IMG/VR virus record: IMGVR_UViG_3300044675_003089
Span: 1-21,036 of that record
Direction: 5' to 3' (one strand)
Source: a virus
Length of the DNA stretch: 21,036 bases
The notes beneath the pieces were generated by a model that was given only the letters and a program-made list of their open reading frames with translations, was not told where the DNA came from and made no database searches. The first letter of the stretch is position 1; each line of letters starts with the position of its first letter. Both the position numbers and the translations under genes were made by a program. Positions 1 through 6,973 of the stretch are shown one piece after another.

Positions 1-1
1 T

Positions 2-1024
2 ATTCAACATGGTGACACTTTACTTACTGTAGAGAATGCTATTGTGAATTTTCTTGTTCCTATGTTAGATGGAACAGGAATTAGACCTATAATAAATGAA
101 ACTTTTATATGTGACACTGTTGCACAATTCCTTCCTTCTTGTACAGTGTGTACAGGGTTTACATTGAATGATGTGCTGACAGCAATCATACGAGCTACAT
201 GCGTGTTACAAGAACAGATTGATGATATTGTAGCAGACCTTGCAACTTTGAATTCAGATTATGATGTAAACTGTTTATTTGGAGTTACTAATTCTTCAGA
301 CACACACAATGTTCTTCAAGCTGCAATTGATAAGATTTGTGAAATAGATGTTGATCTTGCAGCGTTCATTGCAGAGGTTGAATTAAATTATATAAATAGT
401 TCCAACATTGACACATATATTGAAACATATCTTAATAGCCTTCCAAGCACAGGTTTAGTTAGCAATAAAATGATTCCAGGAGTAATCTACCCATATTATG
501 GATCTATTGCTAGTTTTGACGCTACAGGTGCTGGTACAGGTGATTGGATTAAAATCTATTTATGTAATGGTGGAAATCCTGGAGTTCCTGATTTAAGAGG
601 TCGTACTCTTGTAGGATTCACTGCAGGTACAATACTTGGTCCAACACCAATGAGTTCTATTGTAGATCCTTTCTCTTCACCATTCAATCCTCCATACTCT
701 CCAGGTAATCCTACATCAGGATTAAATCAAATTAGTCTTCTTGAATCACAATTACCTATACACACCCACCCTAACACTGTACTTACAACAATGACACAAA
801 CACCACATTCACATGGTTTGTCAGGAGGGGTAGTTAAGTTTGGTGGACCTTATGGATTGAATTATGCTAGTGACTTTGCTTTTGACGCAAAGTATACTAC
901 AGATGAGTCATCTGCTAATATAACAGTAACCACTTCTATTACTAATGCACCAATAGGACAAAACCTTCCTCATAGCAACGTTCAACCTTCACATGGTTGT
1001 AATTTTATAATCTACTTACCTTAA
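2..1024 (+). CDS. Tail fibre protein with C-terminal tail-collar domain (5' partial)
   Basis: The frame is open from base 2 with no start of its own, so this is the 3' part of a longer gene; the internal GTG at 44 is unlikely to be the true start. The C-terminal third (nt 470 to 1021) matches a phage tail-collar fibre domain: it opens with MIPGVIYPYYGS, has a GDWIKIYLCNGG step, then GVPDLRGRTLVGF, two His-rich stretches (LPIHTHPN and PHSHGL) and the usual ending NLPHSNVQPSHGCNFIIYLP. Such domains form trimeric fibre tips, often metal-binding through the His pairs. Upstream are two copies of a short helical pattern, around nt 158-220 (CTGFTLNDVLTAIIRATC) and nt 299-345 (SDTHNVLQAAIDKIC), which recurs near the N-termini of the next two genes. 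Likely role: receptor-binding or baseplate-proximal fibre. The collar call is strong; the exact position on the virion is inferred. Confidence 0.85.
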   Translation: MQHGDTLLTVENAIVNFLVPMLDGTGIRPIINETFICDTVAQFLPSCTVCTGFTLNDVLTAIIRATCVLQEQIDDIVADLATLNSDYDVNCLFGVTNSSDTHNVLQAAIDKICEIDVDLAAFIAEVELNYINSSNIDTYIETYLNSLPSTGLVSNKMIPGVIYPYYGSIASFDATGAGTGDWIKIYLCNGGNPGVPDLRGRTLVGFTAGTILGPTPMSSIVDPFSSPFNPPYSPGNPTSGLNQISLLESQLPIHTHPNTVLTTMTQTPHSHGLSGGVVKFGGPYGLNYASDFAFDAKYTTDESSANITVTTSITNAPIGQNLPHSNVQPSHGCNFIIYLP

Positions 1025-1028
1025 TCTT

Positions 1029-2609
1029 ATGTGGCCATTTTTACCTCAAAACCCATGTGGGTGTAGTTCTAATGAATCAACAACAAATGTTGGATCAGAT
1101 AATATAAGATATGCAGGTCCTGTATTAGCTTGTACAGGAATTGAACCTTGTGACACTCTTACCACTGCACTTCAAAAAATTGATAATGTAGTTTGTGGTA
1201 TACTTGATACACTAGACGTGTGTTGTACAACTACCACTTCTACAACTACAATATGCCCTTGTACTACGTATGGATATGTTGGACCAAGATTTAATCCTGG
1301 TACAATTACATACGTACAATGTAATACATTAGAACCAATTACAGATACTGCATCTAGCACTGTACAATTTGCTTGTGTTGACAATAACTATCCAATTATA
1401 GAAATTGGTTCAATTAATGTTATAGATACACAAGATTGTTGTTCAAATATTACAACTACTACTACAACTTCTGTTCCAGTAAACCCATTCTGTTATGAAG
1501 TAACAGTTACAGGTAAATGTACTGTTTATTGGACTGATGCTAATGGTGATCCTCAGTCAGAACAAGTTACAAATAATGTAATAAACATTTGTGCTGATGA
1601 AGATTCTATTGCAAGTAGCTGTGGTGGTGGTGCAGGTATTTCTATATCTGGAGGAACTGTTGCTTGTACAAATGATGCAATTTGTCAACCTACAACTACT
1701 ACCACTACAACAATAGCTTGTAACTGTGTTACATTTACCAATACAGATGGCACTGTAACAGATCATACCATTTCATATAATGACTGTCTTGGAGAGTTTG
1801 TTGAAACTACAATTTCTGCAAGTGAGGTGTTACAATTTTGTGGATGCTGTGGTGCATCAGATAGTGAGTTAGTAATAGTAACAACTGGAGGAGCTTGTAT
1901 TGATGAAGTGTGTCCTACTACAACAACTACAACTACATTAGCATGTGTATCTTATTTATTACAAAGTACAGGTACTGGTGGAAGAGGTAATGAATGGGAG
2001 GCATTTGCTTGTAATTCAAACATTGCAGTAGGAGGTACTATTCCTTTTCCTGGAACAATGGAAACTGGATGTATTACAGAAGGTTCATTATTACTTGGTG
2101 CTAGCTTAGAGGTTGTTTCTCAAACACCTTGTCAAGGAGTTAGTTGTGAGGCATTTGATATACAAGGATTATCTCCTGTAGGATCTTGGGATGCAATTGA
2201 TTGTTCTGGAAATAGAGTTGGTGCAGTTGCTCCTAGTGGCGATACTGTTCCTACAGGATGTATTATTCCTCAAACATTGCTTTTAGATAATGCATATATA
2301 AAAACAGATCTTGGACCATGTGGTTCTACAACTTCTACAACTTCTACAACAACAACAGTTGCTCCTGGAAGTTTTAAATATTTTTTCTCTGATGCTGCAA
2401 TTTCAGGAACGTTAGCATGTGCAAAAATAACTTTCCCAGTAACATTATATTCAGATGATACTACTCTTAACCTAGGATCTACTTTATATACAGACTTAGC
2501 ATTAACTATTCCTTTTGCAGGAGCTGCAAGATGGTATCAAGAATCTGTAAATAATATTTCTTATGCTATTCTTAATAATGGAGAAATTGCTGGTGAATTC
2601 ACTTGTTAA
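1029..2609 (+). CDS. Multidomain poly-threonine-linked virion adhesin
   Basis: 526 aa, starting 4 nt after the fibre stop (ATG after TAATCTT, no Shine-Dalgarno). Residues about 28-66 carry the helical pattern shared with its neighbours (CTGIEP, then DTLTTALQKIDNVVCGILDTL). After it come small, Cys-containing, beta-rich modules separated by Thr tracts at 1227-1250, 1452-1469, 1692-1712, 1917-1937 and 2325-2357. Modules by nt: about 1254-1448 (A), 1482-1688 (B), 1716-1913 (C), 1941-2135 (D), 2142-2321 (E) and 2361-2606 (F). A and C look related to each other; D and E are a tandem pair (both with W-x-A-x-x-C, TGCI and LLL); B has a near copy in the gene at 11925. No catalytic motif, signal peptide or membrane segment is seen. 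The most plausible role is an exposed adhesin or fibre-associated decoration recognising host surface; this is inferred from architecture and position, since the modules match no family I can name. Confidence 0.7.
   Translation: MWPFLPQNPCGCSSNESTTNVGSDNIRYAGPVLACTGIEPCDTLTTALQKIDNVVCGILDTLDVCCTTTTSTTTICPCTTYGYVGPRFNPGTITYVQCNTLEPITDTASSTVQFACVDNNYPIIEIGSINVIDTQDCCSNITTTTTTSVPVNPFCYEVTVTGKCTVYWTDANGDPQSEQVTNNVINICADEDSIASSCGGGAGISISGGTVACTNDAICQPTTTTTTTIACNCVTFTNTDGTVTDHTISYNDCLGEFVETTISASEVLQFCGCCGASDSELVIVTTGGACIDEVCPTTTTTTTLACVSYLLQSTGTGGRGNEWEAFACNSNIAVGGTIPFPGTMETGCITEGSLLLGASLEVVSQTPCQGVSCEAFDIQGLSPVGSWDAIDCSGNRVGAVAPSGDTVPTGCIIPQTLLLDNAYIKTDLGPCGSTTSTTSTTTTVAPGSFKYFFSDAAISGTLACAKITFPVTLYSDDTTLNLGSTLYTDLALTIPFAGAARWYQESVNNISYAILNNGEIAGEFTC
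1227..2357 (+). repeat. Five Thr-codon tracts in the adhesin gene
   Basis: Five separate tracts at 1227-1250, 1452-1469, 1692-1712, 1917-1937 and 2325-2357 encode runs of six or seven Thr, or Thr with single Ser. ACA and ACT are mixed with some ACC, so they are imperfect trinucleotide repeats that keep the reading frame whatever their length. Each sits between two Cys-containing modules, as a linker would. Confidence 0.9.
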
Positions 2610-2625
2610 TATTAAAGCTAAAATT

Positions 2626-2907
2626 ATGAGTATTCTTAATTGTATAAACACTGATTCTTGTTCAACACAGATTACTAAATCTGATTTAGTAACATATCTT
2701 GGACTAGATTTACTATGTACAAATATTCAAACGTCAGAAGATCTCACTGAAGCTCTTACAAAAATAGATGAACGTCTTTGTAGTATAATAGATACTTTAG
2801 GTATTTGTTGTACTACAACTACGACATCAACCAGTACTTCTACTACAACAACCACAACTGAGTGTCCTTGTCCAACAACAACGACAACAACAACTTTACT
2901 TTTATGA
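2626..2907 (+). CDS. Short helical-motif protein with poly-Thr tail
   Basis: 93 aa starting at ATG 2626 (AAAATTATG); in-frame ATGs at 2563 and 2578 lie inside the preceding gene and would duplicate its 3' end, so they are rejected. Residues about 22-62 hold the same pattern as the two upstream proteins: a hydrophobic YLGLDLLC, then EDLTEALTKIDERLCSIIDTL and GICC. The remainder is almost only threonine and serine with a CPCP break (Thr-rich at 2812-2859 and 2875-2895), ending LLL. The TGA stop overlaps the next ATG as ATGA. In effect this is the N-terminal anchor plus linker found in the larger adhesin, without a fused head module, while the next ORF is a head module without an anchor. The two may work as a coupled pair or be a split version of one fibre. 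Function unknown. Confidence 0.65.
   Translation: MSILNCINTDSCSTQITKSDLVTYLGLDLLCTNIQTSEDLTEALTKIDERLCSIIDTLGICCTTTTTSTSTSTTTTTTECPCPTTTTTTTLLL
2812..2895 (+). repeat. Thr/Ser-codon tracts at the end of the short anchor gene
   Basis: Sixteen codons of Thr with a few Ser (2812-2859), a short Cys/Pro break, then seven Thr codons (2875-2895) immediately before the stop. ACA, ACT, ACC, ACG, TCA, TCT and AGT are all used, so the amino acid composition rather than the nucleotide repeat looks selected. Confidence 0.9.
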
Positions 2908-3386
2908 CAGCACTTATAACATTAACTACAGCAGGTGCAGATACAGGTCCATTTAATCTATATTCAGATTTAGATGGATACATAACACCTTTTGAAATAG
3001 GAGTGAGTAAAGCAGCTTTGCTTGCAGGATATTCAACTTCATTGATTCCAGATTTTACAACAACTGTAAGAATACTATCAACTAGTACTTATTGTATAAA
3101 CTCTGTTGATATACCAGTGCTTCCACCACTTGACTTTGTATTAACAAGTAGTTGTGCTGGAATAAATGCAACACTTAGTATGACTACATACACTGGAGGG
3201 TCAGGGTCTTATGAATCAGGGAATGGTTTCTTTTTAAGTGAAGCAGCTGCATTAGCTAATACATCTTGGATTCCTGGAACATCTTTTGCAATAGGAATAG
3301 GATCTACACCAGGAACTTATTGGATGGTAATTAAAGACACATTAGGAAATTTAAAAGCTAAAGACATAGCTGTAAATTGTCCATAA
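2904..3386 (+). CDS. Two-module beta-rich virion protein
   Basis: 160 aa from ATG 2904, overlapping the previous stop by four bases (ATGA), which suggests translational coupling. The frame is open back to a GTG at 2862, but the ATG gives a sensible N-terminus. Residues 1 to about 70 form a module (ITLTTAGADTGPF, then SKAALLAGYST, then a strand ending in Cys) that is clearly related to the N-terminus of the protein at 13654. Residues about 75-160 form a second beta domain with TYTGGSGSYESGNGFF, AAALANTSW and GTYWMVIKDTLGN, ending in Cys-Pro; its layout resembles Ig-like or SprB-type repeats of Bacteroidota surface proteins, though I cannot confirm that by eye. It is the last gene before a terminator. 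Likely an exposed tail or fibre component; exact role unknown. Confidence 0.65.
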   Translation: MTALITLTTAGADTGPFNLYSDLDGYITPFEIGVSKAALLAGYSTSLIPDFTTTVRILSTSTYCINSVDIPVLPPLDFVLTSSCAGINATLSMTTYTGGSGSYESGNGFFLSEAAALANTSWIPGTSFAIGIGSTPGTYWMVIKDTLGNLKAKDIAVNCP

Positions 3387-3394
3387 TATACAAA

Positions 3395-3424
3395 AAGTCT
3401 TGTTTTGTTGGTTTTACAAGACTT
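3395..3424 (+). other. Perfect 9-bp hairpin before the terminator
   Basis: AAGTCTTGT (3395-3403) pairs perfectly with ACAAGACTT (3416-3424) across a 12-nt loop. It directly abuts the terminator stem that begins at 3425. It is not followed by its own T run, so it may be a 3'-end stabilising or auxiliary termination structure. Confidence 0.6.
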
Positions 3425-3454
3425 CTCCTCAAGGATTTCCTTGGGGAGTTTTTG
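3425..3454 (+). terminator. Rho-independent terminator of the fibre operon
   Basis: A 10-bp stem, CTCCTCAAGG (3425-3434) with CCTTGGGGAG (3439-3448), contains a single T-G wobble and closes an ATTT loop; five T residues follow (3449-3453). It lies about 40 nt after the stop of the gene at 2904 and before a new promoter, so it separates the fibre genes from the connector and tail operon. Confidence 0.85.
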
Positions 3455-3460
3455 TTTATT

Positions 3461-3508
3461 ATAACTATTTTAGTTATAAAGAATTAATTCCATAACTAAA
3501 AATAGTTG
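3461..3508 (+). promoter_or_regulatory. Paired palindromes, possible operator
   Basis: Two matched palindromes: ATAACTATTTTAGTTAT (3461-3477, perfect 7-bp arms, 3-nt centre) and ATAACTAAAAATAGTTGT (3492-3509, same arms with one mismatch, 4-nt centre). Their left edges are 31 nt apart, close to three helical turns, and the second overlaps the TTG of the promoter at 3506. Together the two also form one long imperfect inverted repeat (3463-3477 with 3492-3507). Either a repressor/activator site pair or a hairpin is possible; the phasing and overlap with the promoter favour an operator. Confidence 0.5.
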
Positions 3509-3537
3509 TAAACTATGAAAACAATTATATATCTTTA
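3506..3537 (+). promoter_or_regulatory. Bacteroidota-type promoter for the connector/tail operon
   Basis: TTG at 3506-3508, a 21-nt spacer and TATCTTTA at 3530-3537 fit the TTTG / TAnnTTTG pattern of the primary sigma factor of Bacteroidota, with the last base of the second box not matching. The first gene starts at 3564, leaving a leader of roughly 20 nt. It sits directly after the terminator, where a promoter is expected. No experimental start site is known. Confidence 0.55.
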
Positions 3538-3563
3538 CCTTGTTTTAACCAATATGAACGCAT

Positions 3564-4772
3564 ATGCTTGATAATCAACAATTACTAAACCAGTTGAAGG
3601 ATATGCTTCGCTGGAAAAAAAGCAAAAGTTATTATGCAAAGTCCTTAGGAATTTCTGTATTTGAAGTGGATCGACTTCTTAAACAGTTAAATGAGGACAA
3701 AAGAGTTGAACCATCATCAAACAAAACAATCAAAGTTGATCTTGAAAAGGGAGTGTTAGAAAGCACAATCATATGTGACTATGAACCCAAAGATGATATT
3801 GAACTTGCAGCATTACACAAGATAGATCTTGAGAAATATATAATTACAAACTACTGGTCTAAACTTTTACCAAATGGCAAATTTACATCTTCAGTTTTTT
3901 CTAAACGAAGAGGACCAAAAGATTACAACCCTGAAGACTTTGCCAAGTTTTTAGAAAACTACAAACCAAACAACATTGCAATTGATCCTGTTGATCACAG
4001 CAAAGAGAAAGATTATGTGGACATTGAGATATCAATCTCTGATTACCACTTAGCTAAGAAGCATGTTGATGAAGATAATAACCCTGTTGAAAGAGCATAC
4101 AGATACTTTAATGTGGCTCAATCTTTGATTAAGAAAGTTGCATCTGTATATAACATAAACACTGTGGTGTTTCCTATTTCGAATGACTTTTTCCATACAG
4201 ATAATTACCATAACCAAACTACACAAGGAACTCCACAAGACACTATATTAGATTATAGTTCTGAATACGAGTTAGGATTCTCGATACTTGTAGATACGAT
4301 AAACATGCTGAGATTCTATTCAAGTAGTGTTGATGTTATACTTGTTCAAGGAAATCATGATAGAACTAAATCTTTCTATTTAGCACATGCATTAGAAGTA
4401 TATTTCAAACGTGAATTTGATGTTAAGTTTGATAGAGAACATAGTGTTGTAAAAGGTAAGACGTTAGGAGATACATTCATTGGATGGCATCATGGTAACT
4501 GTAAAGTGGAGGATCTCCCACTATTGTTTGCAACACATCCTGAGCATAGTAAAGCATTTGGTGATGCTAAATACAGAGAGGTGCACACAGGAGATAAACA
4601 TCACTATATGGCTAAAGAAGTCAAAGGTGTAAGAATACAACAAATGCCTAGTCTGTCTGGAACAGATAGATGGCACTTAGATAACAATTATGTACATAGT
4701 GTACGAGCAGCACTTGTTTTAGTTTATGATAAACATAAAGGAAAGATTGCTGAATTTGAAGAAAGAATTTAA
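3564..4772 (+). CDS. Metallophosphoesterase with N-terminal HTH-like segment
   Basis: 402 aa. The calcineurin-like metallophosphoesterase motifs appear in order: D160-Y-H162 (metal site 1, in SISDYHLAKKH), N207-D208 with H211 and D213 in ISNDFFHTDN (where the family usually has GDxxD), G263-N264-H265-D266-R (the signature GNHD), H309-H310 in GWHHGN, and T342-G-D-K-H346-H347 (the usual GHxH position). Residues about 14-45 (YYAKSLGISVFEVDRLLKQL) look like a helix-turn-helix, so the enzyme may bind DNA. Family members hydrolyse phosphodiesters or phosphomonoesters with two metal ions; in a virion-gene operon a DNA end- or genome-processing role is possible, but the substrate is unknown. The start ATG at 3564 is the first in frame after the promoter; the ATG at 3553 opens a five-codon frame only. 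It heads the operon and is followed after 2 nt by the next gene. Confidence 0.85.
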   Translation: MLDNQQLLNQLKDMLRWKKSKSYYAKSLGISVFEVDRLLKQLNEDKRVEPSSNKTIKVDLEKGVLESTIICDYEPKDDIELAALHKIDLEKYIITNYWSKLLPNGKFTSSVFSKRRGPKDYNPEDFAKFLENYKPNNIAIDPVDHSKEKDYVDIEISISDYHLAKKHVDEDNNPVERAYRYFNVAQSLIKKVASVYNINTVVFPISNDFFHTDNYHNQTTQGTPQDTILDYSSEYELGFSILVDTINMLRFYSSSVDVILVQGNHDRTKSFYLAHALEVYFKREFDVKFDREHSVVKGKTLGDTFIGWHHGNCKVEDLPLLFATHPEHSKAFGDAKYREVHTGDKHHYMAKEVKGVRIQQMPSLSGTDRWHLDNNYVHSVRAALVLVYDKHKGKIAEFEERI

Positions 4773-4774
4773 TT

Positions 4775-5500
4775 ATGTCAACATTAAGAAAATTAGTTTC
4801 AGACGTAAGATCATCACACAAGCTGCTTTCTACAGACAGCTTAATCACTGATAGAGCTATTGCTTCTGAAATCAGAAACAATTCTTTATTGCTCATCAAG
4901 AGAGAAACAAATCTTAGAAAACTTTGGGCTACAGATACTTTGTTTACAACTATTCCTTGTTTAGAGATGTGTCAAGTACCAATCTCTGAATGCTGTGACT
5001 TTGTAGATGAATGTACTATTGCTAGAAGTAAATATAAACTTCCACGTGTATCAGAAGGTAATTACCAATATGTAATACAAGGAGTTTATTCCATTAATGC
5101 AATGAGTGGAAAAGGAACTAAACTAAAAGAGATTTCTGTCAATAGATACATAAATCTTTTAAAACTTCCAATGATTAAAAACGAAGCTTACTTCTGGATA
5201 TCCAATGGGTATCTTTATGTAACTAATCCAGCATTGCAAGCAATTAGATTTGTAGCATTCTTTGAAGAAGATGTAGACAACGACATCCTCTATCCAGAAT
5301 GTGGATGTGGAAAAGAATATACAGAAGAAGAATATTGCATCAACCCATTAGATAAAGAGTTTGCTTGCCCAGGGTATTTAGAACAACAAGTGTTACAACT
5401 TACATCACAAAAACTTTTAGCTACTTACTTTAGTATTAAAACAGACGTAAGTCAAGATGGTGTAGATGGACAAGCTCCAAATTCAAAACCAACAAACTAA
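4775..5500 (+). CDS. crAss-like connector or ring structural protein
   Basis: 241 aa, starting 2 nt after the phosphoesterase stop (AATTATG). The N-terminal 40 residues are helical and charged, followed by a mixed beta region with several strands (YQYVIQGVYSINAM, AYFWISNGYLYVTNP, RFVAFFEEDVD) and a Cys-rich segment near residue 170-200 (ECGCGKEY, YCINPLDKEFACP). The last part is helical (LEQQVLQLTSQKLLATYF), then a polar tail. The position immediately before the IHF-like and tail tubular genes, and the C-x-N-P-x-D-x-E-F segment before a C-terminal helix, fit the head-to-tail connector (ring) proteins of crAss-like phages. No enzyme motif is seen. The identification rests mostly on synteny, so the exact ring or adaptor position is uncertain. 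Confidence 0.6.
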   Translation: MSTLRKLVSDVRSSHKLLSTDSLITDRAIASEIRNNSLLLIKRETNLRKLWATDTLFTTIPCLEMCQVPISECCDFVDECTIARSKYKLPRVSEGNYQYVIQGVYSINAMSGKGTKLKEISVNRYINLLKLPMIKNEAYFWISNGYLYVTNPALQAIRFVAFFEEDVDNDILYPECGCGKEYTEEEYCINPLDKEFACPGYLEQQVLQLTSQKLLATYFSIKTDVSQDGVDGQAPNSKPTN

Positions 5501-5503
5501 TAT

Positions 5504-5992
5504 ATGCCAAGAGTTAAAGTAGATTGGAGAAGTGCGAGTAAGGAAAACTATAATGAATTTTGTAAAAAGCATATAGATATAAAACTTACGTTTGATGAAT
5601 GGAGAAACATAATTTACGCATTTAACGAGGCATTTAGAGATTACATTTTAGAAACAGGAGAGAAGATTAAACTTCCTTTTGGTTTTGGAGAGTTCTCAAT
5701 AAACAAGAAGAAAAGAAGAAAGATGAAAGGAGCTGATGGTAAGGAGTTTATTAATCTTCCTATTGATTGGCAGAAAACTAAAGAAAAAGGAAAAGTTATT
5801 TATAACTTCAACTATCACACAGAAGGATTCTTTTTTGGTTGGCACTGGTTCAAAAGAAGTGCAAGATTCAAACATTCTGATCTTTGGTATTTCAAAGCAT
5901 CTAGAACTACATCTAGGTTAATTACTCACTATATAAATGCTGATGATAAATATCAACATGTGTATTGTCAATGGACTATAAATAATAAATAA
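5504..5992 (+). CDS. IHF/HU-like structural DNA-binding protein
   Basis: 162 aa. Residues about 27-72 match the IHF/HU fold: a helix (LTFDEWRNIIYAFNEAFRDYIL) followed by TGEKIKLPFGFGEFSI, the 'G-x-x-V-x-L-x-G-F-G-x-F' turn of HU proteins with G60-F61-G62, and a basic KKKRR stretch. The C-terminal half is extended and aromatic/basic (NYHTEGFFFGWHWFKRS), unlike cellular HU of about 90 aa, so this is a longer phage variant. crAss-like phages carry an IHF-like gene at this point in the structural block, between a connector gene and the tail tubular gene, which supports the call. It may package with DNA or act in the portal region; the role is inferred. It starts 3 nt after the previous stop. Confidence 0.7.
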   Translation: MPRVKVDWRSASKENYNEFCKKHIDIKLTFDEWRNIIYAFNEAFRDYILETGEKIKLPFGFGEFSINKKKRRKMKGADGKEFINLPIDWQKTKEKGKVIYNFNYHTEGFFFGWHWFKRSARFKHSDLWYFKASRTTSRLITHYINADDKYQHVYCQWTINNK

Positions 5993-5993
5993 A

Positions 5994-6968
5994 ATGAGTT
6001 ACTACTATAAATATAATTTTGTTACCCCAGAGCCAGTTTATTCTACTGTAAAAGAAGAATTGAAATCTTACTTTGATACAGGAGCTGTGGATGATCTTTT
6101 GTTTCCAACCTACTTAGACAAATGTCTTAAGAAGCTTGGACGTACTACGTATGTTATATCTGAACAAGTATTGTTCGTAGAAGATTTTGAAGCTAGGCTT
6201 CCTGATAACTTTTATGCTGTTAGAGAAGCATGGATGTGTACTGAGATACCACAATATCCATATCAATCAGCTAATTCATTTTATTCACAAGCAGCTTCTG
6301 CTACCACTATTCAAGTGGCTCCTGTAACTTATGGAGGAACTCCTTGTACTAATGTAGGATGTACAAATCCTGAATGTGATGGATTGTGTATGCCAGAATT
6401 GATTCAAGCTGTGTATAAAACAAATACACAAATGACAAGATCATACAAACAATCTTATTTGCTTAAGCCAGGAAACATTTCTGCTAAGAGTAGATGTGAT
6501 GTAGGATATTCTGATAGTTGGGAGTTTTACCAACAACCCTTACCTATACACGAATCAACTCCTGGTGCTGCTAGTTATGACTCATTTGATGTTAGAGATA
6601 ATAAATTTGTTACCAACTTCAGAAATGGGGTGGTGCATTTAATATTCTATTCTACAGAATATGATGAGATTGGAAATCAATTGATTCCTGACAACTATCG
6701 TATCAGAGAATATGTAGAAGCATTCATTAAATACAAAGTGTTTGAGATGCTTACAAATCAAACCAACGATGAAACGTTCAATCAGTTGCAACAAAAACTT
6801 GTCTACTATAAACAATTATCAGACGAAGCATTCATCATGGCTGATATTGAAATTAAGAAACAAACTCCTTGGGAGAAACAAAGAAGAATTAAAAAAGATC
6901 TTAATAGATTTAATATGTACGAGTTACCAAATCGTACTAATAGATATGGTTGGAGACGTAATAATTAA
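5994..6968 (+). CDS. Tail tubular / ring-type protein
   Basis: 324 aa, directly after the IHF-like gene (1-nt gap). The helical start (VYSTVKEELKSYFDTGAVDD), the strand FEARLPDNFYAVREAW, the central SYLLKPGNISAKSRCD and the C-terminal FRNGVVHLIFYSTEYDEIGNQLIPD followed by long helices (YVEAFIKYKVFEML) fit the tail tubular proteins that form a ring under the portal in crAss-like and T7/P22-like phages. A Cys cluster, C118, C123, C128 and C132, sits in the insertion before LLKPGN and could bind metal. The C-terminus is strongly basic (RRIKKDLNR and TNRYGWRRNN). It should contact the connector above and the muzzle protein below. The family call relies on sequence pattern and synteny, without a search. 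Confidence 0.7.
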   Translation: MSYYYKYNFVTPEPVYSTVKEELKSYFDTGAVDDLLFPTYLDKCLKKLGRTTYVISEQVLFVEDFEARLPDNFYAVREAWMCTEIPQYPYQSANSFYSQAASATTIQVAPVTYGGTPCTNVGCTNPECDGLCMPELIQAVYKTNTQMTRSYKQSYLLKPGNISAKSRCDVGYSDSWEFYQQPLPIHESTPGAASYDSFDVRDNKFVTNFRNGVVHLIFYSTEYDEIGNQLIPDNYRIREYVEAFIKYKVFEMLTNQTNDETFNQLQQKLVYYKQLSDEAFIMADIEIKKQTPWEKQRRIKKDLNRFNMYELPNRTNRYGWRRNN

Positions 6969-6973
6969 TAATT

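Noticed and set aside
2862-2907. Programmed frameshift joining the ORFs at 2626 and 2904 in their 45-nt overlap
   Set aside because: The end reads ACT TTA CTT TTA TGA, where a -1 slip would not keep codon-anticodon pairing, and no pseudoknot is evident. ATGA restart coupling explains the arrangement more simply.
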